Shown: positions 36,326 to 48,171 of the stretch, one piece after another
How the letters are laid out: each line of letters opens with the position of its first letter
How positions within the stretch are numbered: the first letter of the stretch is position 1
Origin: Acanthosoma haemorrhoidale
Lineage: Eukaryota; Arthropoda; Insecta; Hemiptera; Acanthosomatidae
DNA length: 64,000 nt
Direction: 5' to 3'
NCBI GenBank assembly: GCA_930367205.1
Contig: OV884013.1
Coordinates: 120,505,827 to 120,569,826, forward strand
Position numbers and translations under genes: made by a program
Notes under the pieces: generated by a model
What the model saw: the letters and a program-made list of their open reading frames with translations, nothing else
Told to the model about the DNA's origin: nothing
Databases searched by the model: none

Positions 36326-38479
36326 TAAAATGAGTAGAGAAATGGATACTAAACATAAACGATCACCATGACTTTTAAATGATTCATAGATCACGAAGAA
36401 GATACATTTTTCGAGTAGTGCTATATAAATAGATATTATTGACTGGTTTGGTGTAGACTTCTACTATGAACAATATCGATAGGTAAACATCGATTTTCTA
36501 TTACCGGATAAAAGCCTTTTAATCTGAAACCGCCTCCTTAATCGACACTAATGCCACTGCACTCAGTACTAATAGTACATTCATTGGATTGAGACTAAAA
36601 GCTCTGTGTACTAAATTATTGAACAATTAATATAATATTTATAGCTATTTTTATTATTGATGGAAGTACCGTTCAAAAATATAAAATTCAAGAATTGAGA
36701 TTATTACCAAGGGTAACAGCAATTGCTGATTCCGTTGCAGACCGAATTTGATTGCCTTCTCAACTCCTGCGTTACTTTTGATCTCTAGAAGACCATCAAA
36801 GGGTGCCCAAAAAAAAAAAAAAAAAAAAATCTACCGATTAGCTGTTGCGAATCACGTACGAATATATTGCAAGGTTTTACATTCTACACTGTATTTAACA
36901 TCTCTTTAACGTGTTACGGGCTGAATGTTTCTGAAATGGCATATTGCTATCAACGCGCTTGGTAAAGGAAGTTTCAGACGGATGTTGAAGAATCGCAACT
37001 GTGCTGAACTCTTTGATGTGATGATGTAATCTTCTTGCTTCCGGCCATGATATAAAACTCATCCCCCCCCAAAAAAAAATAAAAAAAATTTGTGTCTGTT
37101 GCGGGTTTTTTTTTTTTTTTTTTAAAGTATATTATCATAAATTTCTCTGCTATTACTATGTATCTCTTTATAAATTTAATATTTTTAGTTCAGAATATAG
37201 TTTTGAAAACTGCATAAATCGCGTAGTTTATAGTTATTTTATATTATTATTTTTGCTATCTTCATTTATGGTGAACTCAAGCAAATAAATTTGTAAACAA
37301 ATACTGAGTATTTTTTTAACTATATAAATTTTAATTATACTCACGTCGAGTCCGAATACTATCTCTTGGTATTTTTGTCATTATTTCGTTTGTATGTATA
37401 TGTTCAGAAAATGTGGTTTAGATCGTAAACAATGTAAAGAAAGAAACATTTGATAAAAATGATAAACATTTATAATAAAAAAAAAAATGGCGAGGCTGAT
37501 GATCCTTGGATGATAAATTATATACTAGGTATACAGTTTTGAAGTTTCTGCCCGATCCCGCTTATGTCTAAGCAAGACGCATTAGATAAGTTTTCAGGGC
37601 CGTTTAGCTTCCAGGCTCATCTCTATCTTTGTGACTGAGCTCTATTATGTTCTCTGCGAGATCACCGCTATTCGTGGCACTTACAATGGGACGATGTCAA
37701 GTCTTCGAGCTCCTCAAGTCTACTGTCTCCTGACTACTCACCTGCGACGTGTCTTGAATATTGGAGGTCCCGTTTAGCGTTGAGGCGTTTGATATTGCCT
37801 CTTCATAGCGACAGTGAGGTTATTACAAAACTGTTGACTCTTATGCTCAGAGCGTTGTCATGACTACTGTGTCAATTCGATTGCTTAAAGTATCTTCAGG
37901 TGTTTAGACGAAGTGCCACCTTTCTATGAGGCTAAATTAATTACCATGGTACTTGCATCACAGCTCAAAATAAAAGTAGAATGACATGGAAAACATCAAA
38001 TAACTGAGCTTACATCGTTACAGGAAATTCCATCGTCACTTACAAGAAGAGACAGCGACATAGACAGAGTAACCCGTGTTAAGGATACTAAGGATTAGGC
38101 ACTAACTACACAAAAGAATGAAGGAATAAAGTAAAAAAAAAACTCCAACCCTATTTACTCAAGAAAGTGAAGCAATCAAAACCATCCTAAAAGATATCAA
38201 GGGCATCAATGATTTATAAATCATAGTGTCCTAGCAAATAACTACTGGAGTTGATGTGACGTTTAATATTAACAATAAAGTTATTTAACGTTAAAGTTAA
38301 ACAATAAAATAAAGTTTGCATGAATAAAAGTTCTTGTCAGAGTCTTTCGTGTAACGATTATTTTCAAATTCAGCTTTTTTTATTTCATGTGACAAATGAC
38401 TCGAAGTAATATAGTTTGTAACAAGTGATAGATAATCATTATGACACATATTGTTTATACACAATTAAAACACTTCCAA
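36326..38479. other. Unassigned spacer (2.1 kb)
   Basis: Contains A-runs and T-runs (about 36810-36830 and 37108-37124). No reading frame of note, no repeat shared with the window and no RNA gene seen. It is the longest stretch without an assigned element. Confidence 0.45.
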
Positions 38480-38740
38480 AACGGTATGCTGATGAAAGTG
38501 GTCAGAGGTACTTCGTTCGAGCTGCGAAGCGACAGTGAGCTTCAAGATATCTTTGAGCTGCCTACGGTGGATGAATTCATCCAACGTAGACATATCAAAT
38601 GTTTCGACTAACTGCAATACTTGACAAACCCGGTGTTTAACACGATAACCCCCGCTCCGTTCCCCCAGCGATGGCAGGACGCTGTCGTGGCTGGAACGCT
38701 TTAGTTTTAGGTTCTAGGTATAGTTTTTACTTTGTAAGTT
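38480..38740 (+). mobile_element. J2-related LINE, diverged C-terminal fragment
   Basis: Resembles J2 codons around the RT end: 'gatgaattcatccaacgtag' then 'catatcaaatgttt', 'cttgacaaacccggtgttta' and 'gatggcaggacgctgtcg'. Divergence from the other J2 copies is high, so it is an older copy or a related subfamily. Confidence 0.65.
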
Positions 38741-39770
38741 TTTTCTCCCATTTTCAAAGGGAGCCTAATTACCTAGATTTGTTTTCACGTTATTGTATTT
38801 TAACCTCAACCTGTATTGTTGAGTAACCCGACCTCCTCCAATATATCTGCGCATAGCAGAATGAGGAGAAAATTGCAAATTATCTTATTCATATTTTTCA
38901 TTGTATAAGTTCAAGGAGTTTAGGGGAAAAAAAACAAAAAAAAAAAACACTTTGTCCTCTATCTGTAACTTCCTACAACTGTCATGCAGTCTCGTGCAAT
39001 TCTGCCTTTAGTCATGACATACGTCGAAATATTTTATTCCGTTTTTATATTTTTGTATTTATTATAATTTATACTTGATGCAAACACTCTACACCGCTGA
39101 TAGTGATCCTCTGATTGGCTAGTACTGACAATGTTTCTGCCACTAGTTAGCATATTTTCGCACGTGCTTCAACTGGATGCCAGGGCTGAGGTGGAGGTGT
39201 TTTTCTGCTCATTCCTGCCTTCGTAGATTTTTGTTTTTAAACTTGAGGAAACTTTTTCTCTTCGTTGAATTTCACCCGACCCATTAAAACTTTTTCACGG
39301 TTCTTCTAGTGCTGTTTAATTTTTCTCAGAAGGTGATTTGTTTTTCATCTTTCAGAACCACTTTAGTCTTGTATTTTTTTTTTTATATGAATTAAAATAC
39401 CTTCAATATCCATTGTAAGATTTAATCTGTTGATTAAAAAAAGACACGTAAATAAAATGACTGAATTGTTAGTGATGAAATATCTTAAAGTATTTTTATT
39501 TAATCATCTTTATGATTTATGTGTTGAGTCAACCTCTCAATCATCAATCATACCTCTCAATCAATAACGTTAAAAAAATAACCTAGTTCGTGGGGGAAAT
39601 TTAACAAGACGTTCATAGTTTGGAATTTAAATGGTTAGTTCAAGTAACAGTTAAACATGGTTTTTTGTTTTTCCCAATTAGAAGCACTTTTCATGGAACC
39701 CTTAATACGGTGACACCAGCGATAGCACTCTTTCATTGACTATTGACAGTAAAATAAACTAACTGACAAG
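38741..39770. other. Unassigned spacer
   Basis: A-run at about 38930-38950. An imperfect hairpin ('ctcctccaatat' with 'aatgaggag') lies at about 38833-38872. No gene recognised. Confidence 0.4.
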
Positions 39771-39775
39771 ATTAG

Positions 39776-39821
39776 GGGCTTGAACCCGAATAGATGCAGG
39801 CTCTACCAACTCAATCCGCTA
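39776..39821 (-). other. tRNA-like A-box/B-box pair (SINE or tRNA pseudogene remnant)
   Basis: On the minus strand, 39821-39806 reads as a pol III A box with the adjoining 'ttggtagagc' D-arm sequence, and 39786-39776 is GGTTCAAGCCC, an exact match to the B-box consensus. The spacing is about 19 bases, shorter than in a tRNA, so the anticodon arm is largely missing and this cannot be a functional tRNA. A tRNA-derived SINE head or a decayed tRNA pseudogene fits; no second copy was seen. Confidence 0.4.
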
Positions 39822-39964
39822 GTAGGAAGGTTCCTCCACTATTTTTTTTATTTCGCTAAATTAATTATTAATAATCACAAATCTTAGTGGGACCAATAAA
39901 ACATTACCAAAAAAAAAAATTGTATTTATTTTTAAAATCTTGAGAAAAAAATATATGAAATTCT

Positions 39965-40461
39965 CATCTGGATATACGGAATAGAGCTATGCGGGACAGG
40001 AAAAAAGTCGAACATCAAGCGCATCCAATCCTTTCAATCAACAGTCCTGAGAACAATAGTAAATGCCCCTTATTACGTCAGCAACAAAACCCTTCATAAC
40101 GATCTTAATATACCTTACATTCTTGAACTCATCTCTTCCAAGTTCACCCTAATCCATTAGCACAGTCCTTACACCTGCGCCACTAATCCCTATAATCCTT
40201 CTCGGAGACTGGGACGGCAGTGGTTTCGTGATCTGCTATAAATGCGTGACAGAGTCCTGGCTATGGTCAGTTTATTTAGTCTTGTCCTGAGCGTATGTGG
40301 CTCTCACGCTCTTGGTCAGCCCCCGCTTGCTCGTATCCAGTGACGCGGCAGACGGAGGAGCGCGGGGGACCTCCCAGGACTCCGCTTCCTTTTTCGCATG
40401 CGAGGGAGGTGACAACCTGTGGATTTGGGAGTTCTCTGGGCTGTTTGTAAATACTGTATAA
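39965..40461 (+). mobile_element. J1 LINE fragment, 3'-truncated
   Basis: RT codons from 'ctggatatacggaatagagc' (WTYGIELWGT block) through the 3' UTR to 'gtaaatactgtataattggc', where J1 stops about 110 bp short of its normal end. Confidence 0.85.
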
Positions 40462-41309
40462 TTGGCTCCAACCAAACTGCTCTTGTAGTCTATCCCGCAA
40501 AAGTACTTGAGCCCGAACCCAAACATTGAGCAATGCGAAATTCGAATTTAAGCTGAGAGTGGTGTCGCAACGGTTAGGCATTTATCGGTTATGTTTAATG
40601 ATTACGACTAATTAAAAAAGCTTTTTAAAACTATCGCCCCCTCGAAGGTTGAGAAAGGAAGAGTACTCCGATGTAATATAACTCTTCGATCTGGCGAGAA
40701 AATCAGTTCTAGACAATGCAAAAGTTGTTAAGTGCCAAACTCCCCCCCCCTACCCCCTTCCCCTTTCAACTCCTGAAGAACTCCCTATTTTTCCCTTTTA
40801 TTTTTCTCACTTTTCCTTTTGCTCTCCTAGGGCAGGTTTTATAACAAAAGGGGAACGCTTTTACGCCATAGGAGCTCTAATGAGCAGTAAAAGTTAAAGC
40901 TCATTAGGTCGCCTCTCTTTTGTTCCGTTCTCGGCTCTCGAGGCCATGGCGGCCCTAGAAGAATAGAGAAATCATACAGGCCTTCTAGATTTGTTTGCTT
41001 TGTTCTATATATAAAAAAAAAAAAAAAGTCCTCTATTAAAGTATAGCTTCAAAGGTAGAACATCCGGGCTTTAAAAGTCAGTATTAGATTTGATTAAAGC
41101 GCTATAAAGAGCCTCAGAACCCATTCTGTGGTACATCAAATTTTTATTCCTCAGACAGTGGTAGAGATCAAATGCATTTTTTCATTCATCTGCATTCATG
41201 CAGACATTTTACAATAATAGGAAATCCACCTATTATATTCTCTGTAATAGTTATTATGAAGGTAAAAATTGAAAATAACTATCTATTCCAGCAAGTAACC
41301 TTTATGAAT
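40462..41309. other. Unassigned spacer
   Basis: Contains C-rich and A-rich runs (about 40741-40760 and 41013-41027). No gene or repeat recognised. Confidence 0.4.
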
Positions 41310-41570
41310 CCTTGTCGGGTTGCCCCAAGGCGGAAGGTCGCCCGCCGCGGGCTAGGGTATCTACGACCCGGCCGTTGTCCGGCGAGAGTCAAGAAAGAGA
41401 TAAAATAGGCGGACCTGTGGTCTTTGACCTTTGCTGGCGACCTAGTCGGCGGGCAGCTTTATTCGTATTGATCTGACTTAATAAGGTTTTAGAAGGTGTG
41501 CCCCGACAAAGCACTATGTTCAGGAGAAGATGTACAGGGTAGGTTTATGTGGTCTTGGAATCCTGAGGCT
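41310..41570 (-). repeat. LB block A, next to the R1-like LINE
   Basis: Starts 'ccttgtcgggttg' and contains 'gtgccccgacaaagcactat' and 'tatgtggtcttggaatc', as at the left edges of the LB copies at 8934 and 14583. In minus-strand orientation it lies downstream of the RT stop and may be the 3' terminus of the LINE. Confidence 0.65.
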
Positions 41571-41968
41571 GAGCCTCAAACGGGCTTACCCCACAAGCCC
41601 GTGAAACGAGCTTATGGGGTTACGTAGCCTGTGGTGTGCGTATTCCGGTGCAATGGGATTGTTGCATCGGTCAGTGCACCTTGAGTAATACTGTTTTTCG
41701 TTCTTTATTTTTCAAAATCAACACATAGAAAACAAAATAAAATAAAACTTTTCCTTAAATCTATTTTTTACAATCCTTACTAGCTATTGTTTTTTTTCTT
41801 TTGGTTCTTATAGCTAGTATCCTTCATCTATTTACAATATTTACAGATCCGTTAACTATACTAATATCTTACTACTATACTTAAGTACAATATTTACAAG
41901 GGGTGTGCATCCTCTATCCCCCTATAACTAAACTAACTCAGTCCTACCTTATATCTATGTATACATAT

Positions 41969-43548
41969 TTACAGTGACTCCTCTGGAACCGCCGATACAT
42001 CGTTGGCTTCGAGTGAGCCTTCCCGAAGACACAGCTGCTCACACCGCGCCACCCTCCTGGATATATTGAAGTGCCCGGAGCCTTGTACCCTTCTCCACTC
42101 CCCGACGAATCTGCAGAACGCGGTGTATCTCACTTCATCATTCACCAGCGACTGCAGGTCGGACTCGTCCAGGCTGTACTCTCCTATCGAGCGGAGCAGC
42201 CGTGCTCTAGCCGGTTCTAACGCATAACAAGAGAGCACGACGTGCTCCGCGATGTCGTCCTCTCCGCAATGAGGGCAGGACCTGCTTTCTGCCCTCTTGT
42301 ATTCGTACAGCCTGGCACGAAATACGCCGTGGCCTGTAAGCACTTGTGACACCCAGTAGTCTGGGGAGACCCAACTTGCCCTCAGCCTGTCCTGGACTAA
42401 GGGGAAGTAATTCCTCAGGGTGCTCCCATTAGTCGTACCAGTCCACCTGGCGCCCCTAGCCTTTATCGTCAATTCCCCTATGAGGGCCTTCCACCTCCCA
42501 GGCTCTTCCTCAATTCTTCTCCGTAGGGGAGGTGGAAGATCTTCAATCTGCCCTCTCTTCGTCTTCGACCTGAGGCGCTGCTCCAGGAGGACCAGATCCA
42601 CTGGTGCCGCCGCTGCCAAAACCTCCACCAGTCCTGAGATACCGTCCTATAGGACCTCGTGACCCGTACTAGTGTCATTTGCTGTATCCTCTTCAGGGCG
42701 TGATCCTGCCCCTTGTTCAGGTGCGCCGACCATGACTGCGAAGCGTACCTTACTATGCCCATTACCACAGCCTGGTAGAGGGTTCTCGATACTGGGAACC
42801 TCACCCCCCCACATCGCTCCCCCTATTCTCGCGAAGGAGTTGCAAACTAAAGCGATCCTGTTGCCCAGGTATTCGATGTGGGGAGAAAGGCTAAGTCTCT
42901 TTCCCAGTCTCACCCCCAGGTACGTCACCTCCGTGCCCACCCTAACTCTTCTTCCTTCTATCTCCAGCCACATAGAGTGAGCACGGTCCATCTTGCCTCT
43001 CACCAGGGTGGCCGTCGTCTTTTCCGCAGCCATGGTCATCTTCATACCGGCGCACCACTTCTTGACCAAGGTGGCACAGGCGCTCGCTCTTCTCGTCACT
43101 TAGGCACGCGAATTCCCAACGATGGTTGCCGCGTGGTCATCCACATATGCCTCCGCGGGGAATCCCTGCTCTTCCAGGGTCACGAGGACCTTATTAAAAA
43201 CTACTTTCCAAAGGGCAGGGCCCAGGACTAATCCTTGGGGACACCCTCGCTCCACTGGTGCTTCAACGTCGTAAGACACTCCTCTGATGACCGCCCTACG
43301 TTTTCTGAGGTAGCTACCCACGAGCTCGTACAGATTGCTCGGGGTCTCTAGCTCCTGTAGCTCCCTCATGACGTAAAGGCAGAGGAGATGTCAAATGTAA
43401 GCAACAGCGCGTACTTGCAGCGAGTCGCCATATCGCCCCTTATCTTGTCCAAGGCATCAGCTGTTGTGCTCCTGCCCTTGCAGGAGCCGTACTGTCTTGG
43501 ATGGTCCGCCTTCTCGCTATGGGTCGGCGAAAACCGTCTGGATCCCAA
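41969..43548 (-). pseudogene. R1-like LINE reverse transcriptase (pseudogene)
   Basis: Minus-strand RT of a non-LTR element, which would copy its RNA at the nicked target. In order: an RT segment (43548-43370) with QYGSCKGRSTTADAL and LLLTFDISSAF (the first catalytic Asp); GCPQGLVLGPALW and AYVDDHAA, the catalytic YxDD (43369-43100); a stop codon at about 43100; a thumb region with TYLGVRLGKRL (43099-42850); LYQAVVMGIVRYASQSW in a second frame (42804-42660); then a 219-codon C-terminal frame (42628-41969) with a CX2CX7HX4C zinc motif at residues 118-134 (CPHCGEDDIAEH). At least three frameshifts and one stop make it inactive. The endonuclease and ORF1 are absent. The C-terminal zinc motif and the RT style point to the R1/LOA group. 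GC is well above its surroundings. Confidence 0.85.
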
Positions 43549-43870
43549 AGACGAGTGTAAACCGCAGAGAGGCAGACTGGATCACTGGTGGAGACGCCAC
43601 CAGGTAAAGTTTGTATGCCCCCAGGTGACCGTCGTCCGCAAGGAAGAAATCTCTCCCAAGGAGGTGCTAGTTTTAGTGAGACGAAGGTAGAGAATCCCAC
43701 TAGAAACGTGTGGGTCTGGCATACTAAAACATAGCGAGGTTAGGAAAGAGAAGTGGAGAGGTAGTTGAATAAGAAAGCCATGGTTCGAGTAGAGCAGGAA
43801 GCACCAAAGCAGAGAGAGGGAGCAGCGTTCACTTCATATATGACCTAACCCCGAACCTGGGCCTTATATA
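43505..43870 (-). repeat. LB block B, upstream of the R1-like RT
   Basis: Matches block B of the LB copies ('ggatcccaaagacgagtgta', 'tctcccaaggaggtgctagt', 'actaaaacatagcgaggtta'). The junction with RT sequence at about 43505 falls where blocks B and A meet in the LB copies. The minus frame 43700-43440 runs through the junction for 86 codons and resembles the frame in the 8934 copy (SLKLA, PWER, GRR). Confidence 0.65.
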
Positions 43871-45319
43871 GACACTAGTCTCCCCCTCTCTTAACTGACG
43901 CATTATGGTTTTTATTATTGAAACATAGGTGGATATTTTCTGGGCCGAGAAGAGGGGAACTTCTATTTATTTGTGGTCAAGAATTTGACACAACAATCCT
44001 ATTTGAAGTCTATAGCTGCCACAACAAAAGCATCGTTTAAATTAACTATTAAATACTCAAATTACCGCGCGTCCCTCAATGCAATCATCCTATTTTCTTT
44101 TTTTTTCCTACTTGGAGATTTTAATGGTGACGATTTTGCGATGGAGTTTTCCTTTTTAAAACATGAAAAGTTCGATAAATTCACTTAAATATCGACCTCT
44201 CCCCGCAGGCTGACGAGTCTCATCCTACCCAATTTTTTTAAATGACTTAGCATAAATCCTTTTATCCATCTCGTGATTAGCCATAATGCCTTTCTTTGAG
44301 TTCTCGATTATTGGGATTGTTTATAATCAATAAATTATTGTCTTCCACCGGTTCTGTTTCAGTTTTTTTTTTCTATATCTATCAAATTGAGCTCTATTTT
44401 TGTAAAATAAAAATCATCCGTGTTATTCGTATTATGAAATCCTTGTTGATTGCGTCACTTGCCGTGTGCCAATACTCTAATTAAAAGACTCTTTACTCCT
44501 TTTGTGGTTTGAGTACCTTAAATAAAATTAATTAAAATAAAAATATATATGTCTTAGGAAAGCTTTCTCACTAATTCTCTTAGCCACTAATGCGAGTGGT
44601 GTGGGCGGGCTATGTCGAGACCTAGGCACGGTATGCTACTGTAACACAGAACTCAAATTAATTTAATTAATTAAAAGTGACCAATATGCAATATTTATGA
44701 TTAGATCTCTATTTGATGTTACTTCAGTTTGTTTGCGTTCCCTTTAGCACCGGAGTAGCAATCATTTTGATTCCTCTTCAATGTTAGTTCAAGGGAGGAA
44801 ATGATTTGAATTTATAATCATTAATTTACATTTATTTACCTTTTTATTAATTAAAAGTTTTTCTAATTGTTCGTAAAATATATTTAAATGTTCTTTTTTA
44901 CTAGTTAGAGTAGAAATATTTCTCTAATGATTGCATTCTTGGAATTATATCTTTTTGTTTGAGTTCTGATGAGTGCCGGAATGACGAGCACAAATACTCG
45001 CTTGTAATGAATGCTTGCCTTAGTAATTTACAATAGACATTCACATGCGCTCATTCTTGTTATATGCCTGCTGTTCACTATATTAAAACCCTGAAGGGGT
45101 ACATCCAAGAACTAGTCACCATGACTCGTTATGGAGTAACAAAAAAAGATGAAAAAATGTACTCGTTGTCAAAATTGTAGTTGATATTGTGCATTTTATG
45201 GTTTGATTGAGTTCCTCACGTCACAACGCGATCTTTCGGAGCGCTTACTCCATATACCATATCTTGGAATGTTTTTAATGATCATTTCACCATCTTACAT
45301 GCTCGGTATATATCTAATA
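43871..45319. other. Unassigned AT-rich spacer
   Basis: Several short frames, none with a motif. No window repeat seen. Confidence 0.4.
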
Positions 45320-45925
45320 TATAGAGCTATGGGGGACAGCAAAAAAGTCGAACATCAAGGGCATCCAATCCTGAGAACAATAGTAAATGCCCCTTATTAC
45401 GTCAGCAATAAAACCCTTCATAACGATTTTAATATACCCTATATTCTTGAACTCATCCCATCCAAGTTTATAAAATTCCATGGTAGCCTATCCAACCACC
45501 CTAATTTCCTAGCACAGTCATTGCCCTGCACCACTCATCCCTATAATCCTTCTCGGAGACTGAAATGTCAATGGCCTCGTGACCTGATATAAATGCGTGA
45601 CAGTGGGAGTCCTGGTAATGGCCAGTTTATTTAATTATGTCCTGAGCGTATGTGGCTCTTGGTCAGCCTCCGCTTGTTCTTATCCAGTGACACGGCTGAC
45701 GGAGGAGCGTGAGGGACTTTCAAGACTCCTCCTCCTCTTTCGCATGCAAGGGAGGTGGCAACCATGTGGATTTGGGAGGCCTCTGGGCTTTTTGTAAATA
45801 TTGTATGAATGAGCGAGTGAATGGTGTATTGTAAATATGGCATGGATGAGAACATTTATCACAATTACTTATTACCTAAAAAGGCAGAGTATAATTTTAG
45901 CAGAGTGAAGAAGTTGCTATATATA
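45320..45925 (+). mobile_element. J1 LINE 3' end with the longest unbroken RT C-terminus
   Basis: From the 'agagctatgggggacagcaa' block to the terminus at about 45920. The RT C-terminal codons from about 45325 to 45592 are in one frame (VLRTIVNAPYYVSNKTLHND, then NHPNFLAQSL and RLKCQWPRDLI, stop). A deletion of about 20 codons removes the 'QSFQ' region. This copy best shows where the J1 ORF ends and the 3' UTR begins. Confidence 0.85.
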
Positions 45926-46446
45926 CAGAAATGAGGTTTTGTCCACCATAAAGCAGTATTTCATCTGGTGGATCACTTTGTGAGGGGACTATTTCCTTTG
46001 TGTCATCATTGCCCAAGTTAATTTAGCATTCCGATTGCACAGCTTCATTTATTTATTTGAAGATATGGAACGACTTGGGCCTCTGCAAAAATTGAGCGTT
46101 CAGATGTCTTTGTAGTTTGACTTCCGGTCACTTCCTGTCTGCATTAGCGAGAGATAGAAATGACTCTTCCTCGAGTTCTTATAAGGTTGGCATGGATTCG
46201 TTTTACCTAGCTCTAATTGTGTCGATGGTTGAATTATATCTATGATTATAATTATTTATAGTTTGCAATTATTATATTATAGCTATGATTATGAATTATA
46301 ATATTACCTGACTGGTGGAGCTGCCCGTGACGGAATTAAAAATTAGAAGCAACCATCACTCCCTAAGCACTAACAAGAGCCTTTGGAGCGGTGGGGTAGA
46401 AACAAGGCCTTCTACCTCCTTGACCTGAATTCTGTTGGCACAACCT
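45926..46446. other. Unassigned spacer left of the tandem duplication
   Basis: No gene. Its right edge carries the AACCT (46442-46446) that recurs at both other duplication breakpoints. Confidence 0.5.
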
Positions 46447-47320
46447 CCTTCCTCCTCCCTCAGCCTTTCTGTTTCGCATCTCCCGTCCTATGGGGGTGGG
46501 GGGTTGCGCTCTCGTCAGCGCATGTTATTGACATATTTTAATGCTAGTAGAATATTTTTGCCGGCTTCATATTCCACAGCGCATGTCTTCCCGTCTTCGT
46601 GTTGTTGCATTGTTCAGACATCGTGAGTGGAATAATTCTAAAAAAATTTCTGTGCTATGCTCATTGTCTTATTTATAGACGAAATTATTATTTATTTTCA
46701 AAATTTAAATTTATTATCCTTTGCGCATTTAACATATTGACGTCATATTCCATACAAATAACGACCCACCAGGACGGAGACATACTTACAATAATCAAAA
46801 TAAGTCATCTTTAAATTAATCTTTTATTTTCTTTGTTCAAAGTTTCTTGGTACCAGTGGAATATTATCACAGATCAGTTCCTTTTCTATTTTATCTCCAC
46901 TATATCACAGATATTTCTTATATTTATCACAACCAGTAGAATATTATTGATGATAATATAACATATATTTACACAAAAAATCAATTGCAACCGGCTTGTT
47001 ACGTATTAAATAGGCAATAGATTCTGTTGGTTGTTAAAACTACATTTCATATATAAGGAAATCGGAACTTTCAATCTAGACTAGTTGTGTGCTAGGACTG
47101 AAATCTAAAACGTTATTACTAAATCAGTTACGAAGTTTTTCACGTCTATTTTTATTTCTGAATTCCGCCATTGTCCGCACGAAACGAACCCATGCAAAGT
47201 ACGCCGAAGGATGAAACCCACTAAAAAAGTAGGCCACGTGTCAACTAGATGCGCATGTCTTCCCCTTGTGAAGATATTTTTCATGACTGATATTCTCCCA
47301 GAAGCCCTAGGCGTTATATA

Positions 47321-48171
47321 GGGTGTCCCAGAATTAACGCATGATTTGAATTTGCCGCCATGTGTGGAGTAAAGTGCTGGCAAAAAAACAAAAAACAATT
47401 TGACAGCTGACAGTTTAGGGTTAGTAAAAATGGAGCGTTACACGATAGAACAACGTGTCTTTATTGTTGAACATTATCTCAAAAATAATGAAAGTTTGGC
47501 GGCCGCAGTTCGAAAATTTACAAAATATGGTCGGAATAGTGTTTTGACTTCATCAACTGTGAAGAGACTAATTGAAAAAAATTAAGGAGACTGGATCAGT
47601 AGGAGACACTAAACACACTGGTCGTCCAAAAACAAGCCGTTCAAATGTCAATATCCAAGCAGTGCATGAGTGTTGTTGAAAATCCATAACACAGTTCTTT
47701 GTGCCGAAATTGGATGATATTGATGTGGCCAATATGTGGTTTTGACAAGATGGTGCCACGTGCCATACAGCCCATGAAACAATTCAAATACTGCATGGGA
47801 CATTTCCAGGTCGTGTACTCTCTCGTTTCGGTGATCGAATTAGCCCCCTAGATCGTGTGATTTAACACCTTTAGATTTCTTTTTATGGGGTCATATGAAG
47901 TCAAAGTTGTATTTTAACAAGCCCACATCCACCCGTGCATTAAAAAAGGAAATTCAACGCTGCATCAACGAAATTCAACGACATTTATGCCAAGTGGTCA
48001 TGGAAAATTTCGACAAAAGAGTGCGTATGTGCCAGCAAAGTCGTGGAGGCCATTTGCCCGATGTGTTATTCCATAAATAACCCTATCCTATTTAATTTAT
48101 GATTTATTAAAAAAATGCTAAACAGTGTTTTCTATTTAAATCAAATCTTGCGTTAATTCTGGTACACCCTA
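47321..48171 (+). mobile_element. DUF4817-type Tc1/mariner element, unit 1 copy
   Basis: About 850 bp with terminal inverted repeats ('gggtgtcccagaattaacgc' and its reverse, one mismatch in 'ggtacaccc') and TA flanks. On the plus strand from 47430 the DUF4817 domain reads ERYTIEQRVFIVEHYLK and AVRKFTKYGRNSVLTSSTVK, then GSVGDTKHTGRPKTSRSN after a frameshift at about 47580. The C-terminal transposase part is open for 61 codons (47895-48080), ending RGGHLPDVLFHK. The central segment with the first catalytic Asp is deleted at the same junction as at 4368 and 59330. Non-autonomous. Confidence 0.9.

Noticed and set aside
39776..39821. Functional tRNA gene
   Set aside because: The A and B boxes are too close together to leave room for an anticodon arm.
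42420..43231. Plus-strand frames of 80-117 codons
   Set aside because: They are shadows of the GC-rich R1-like RT pseudogene on the minus strand.
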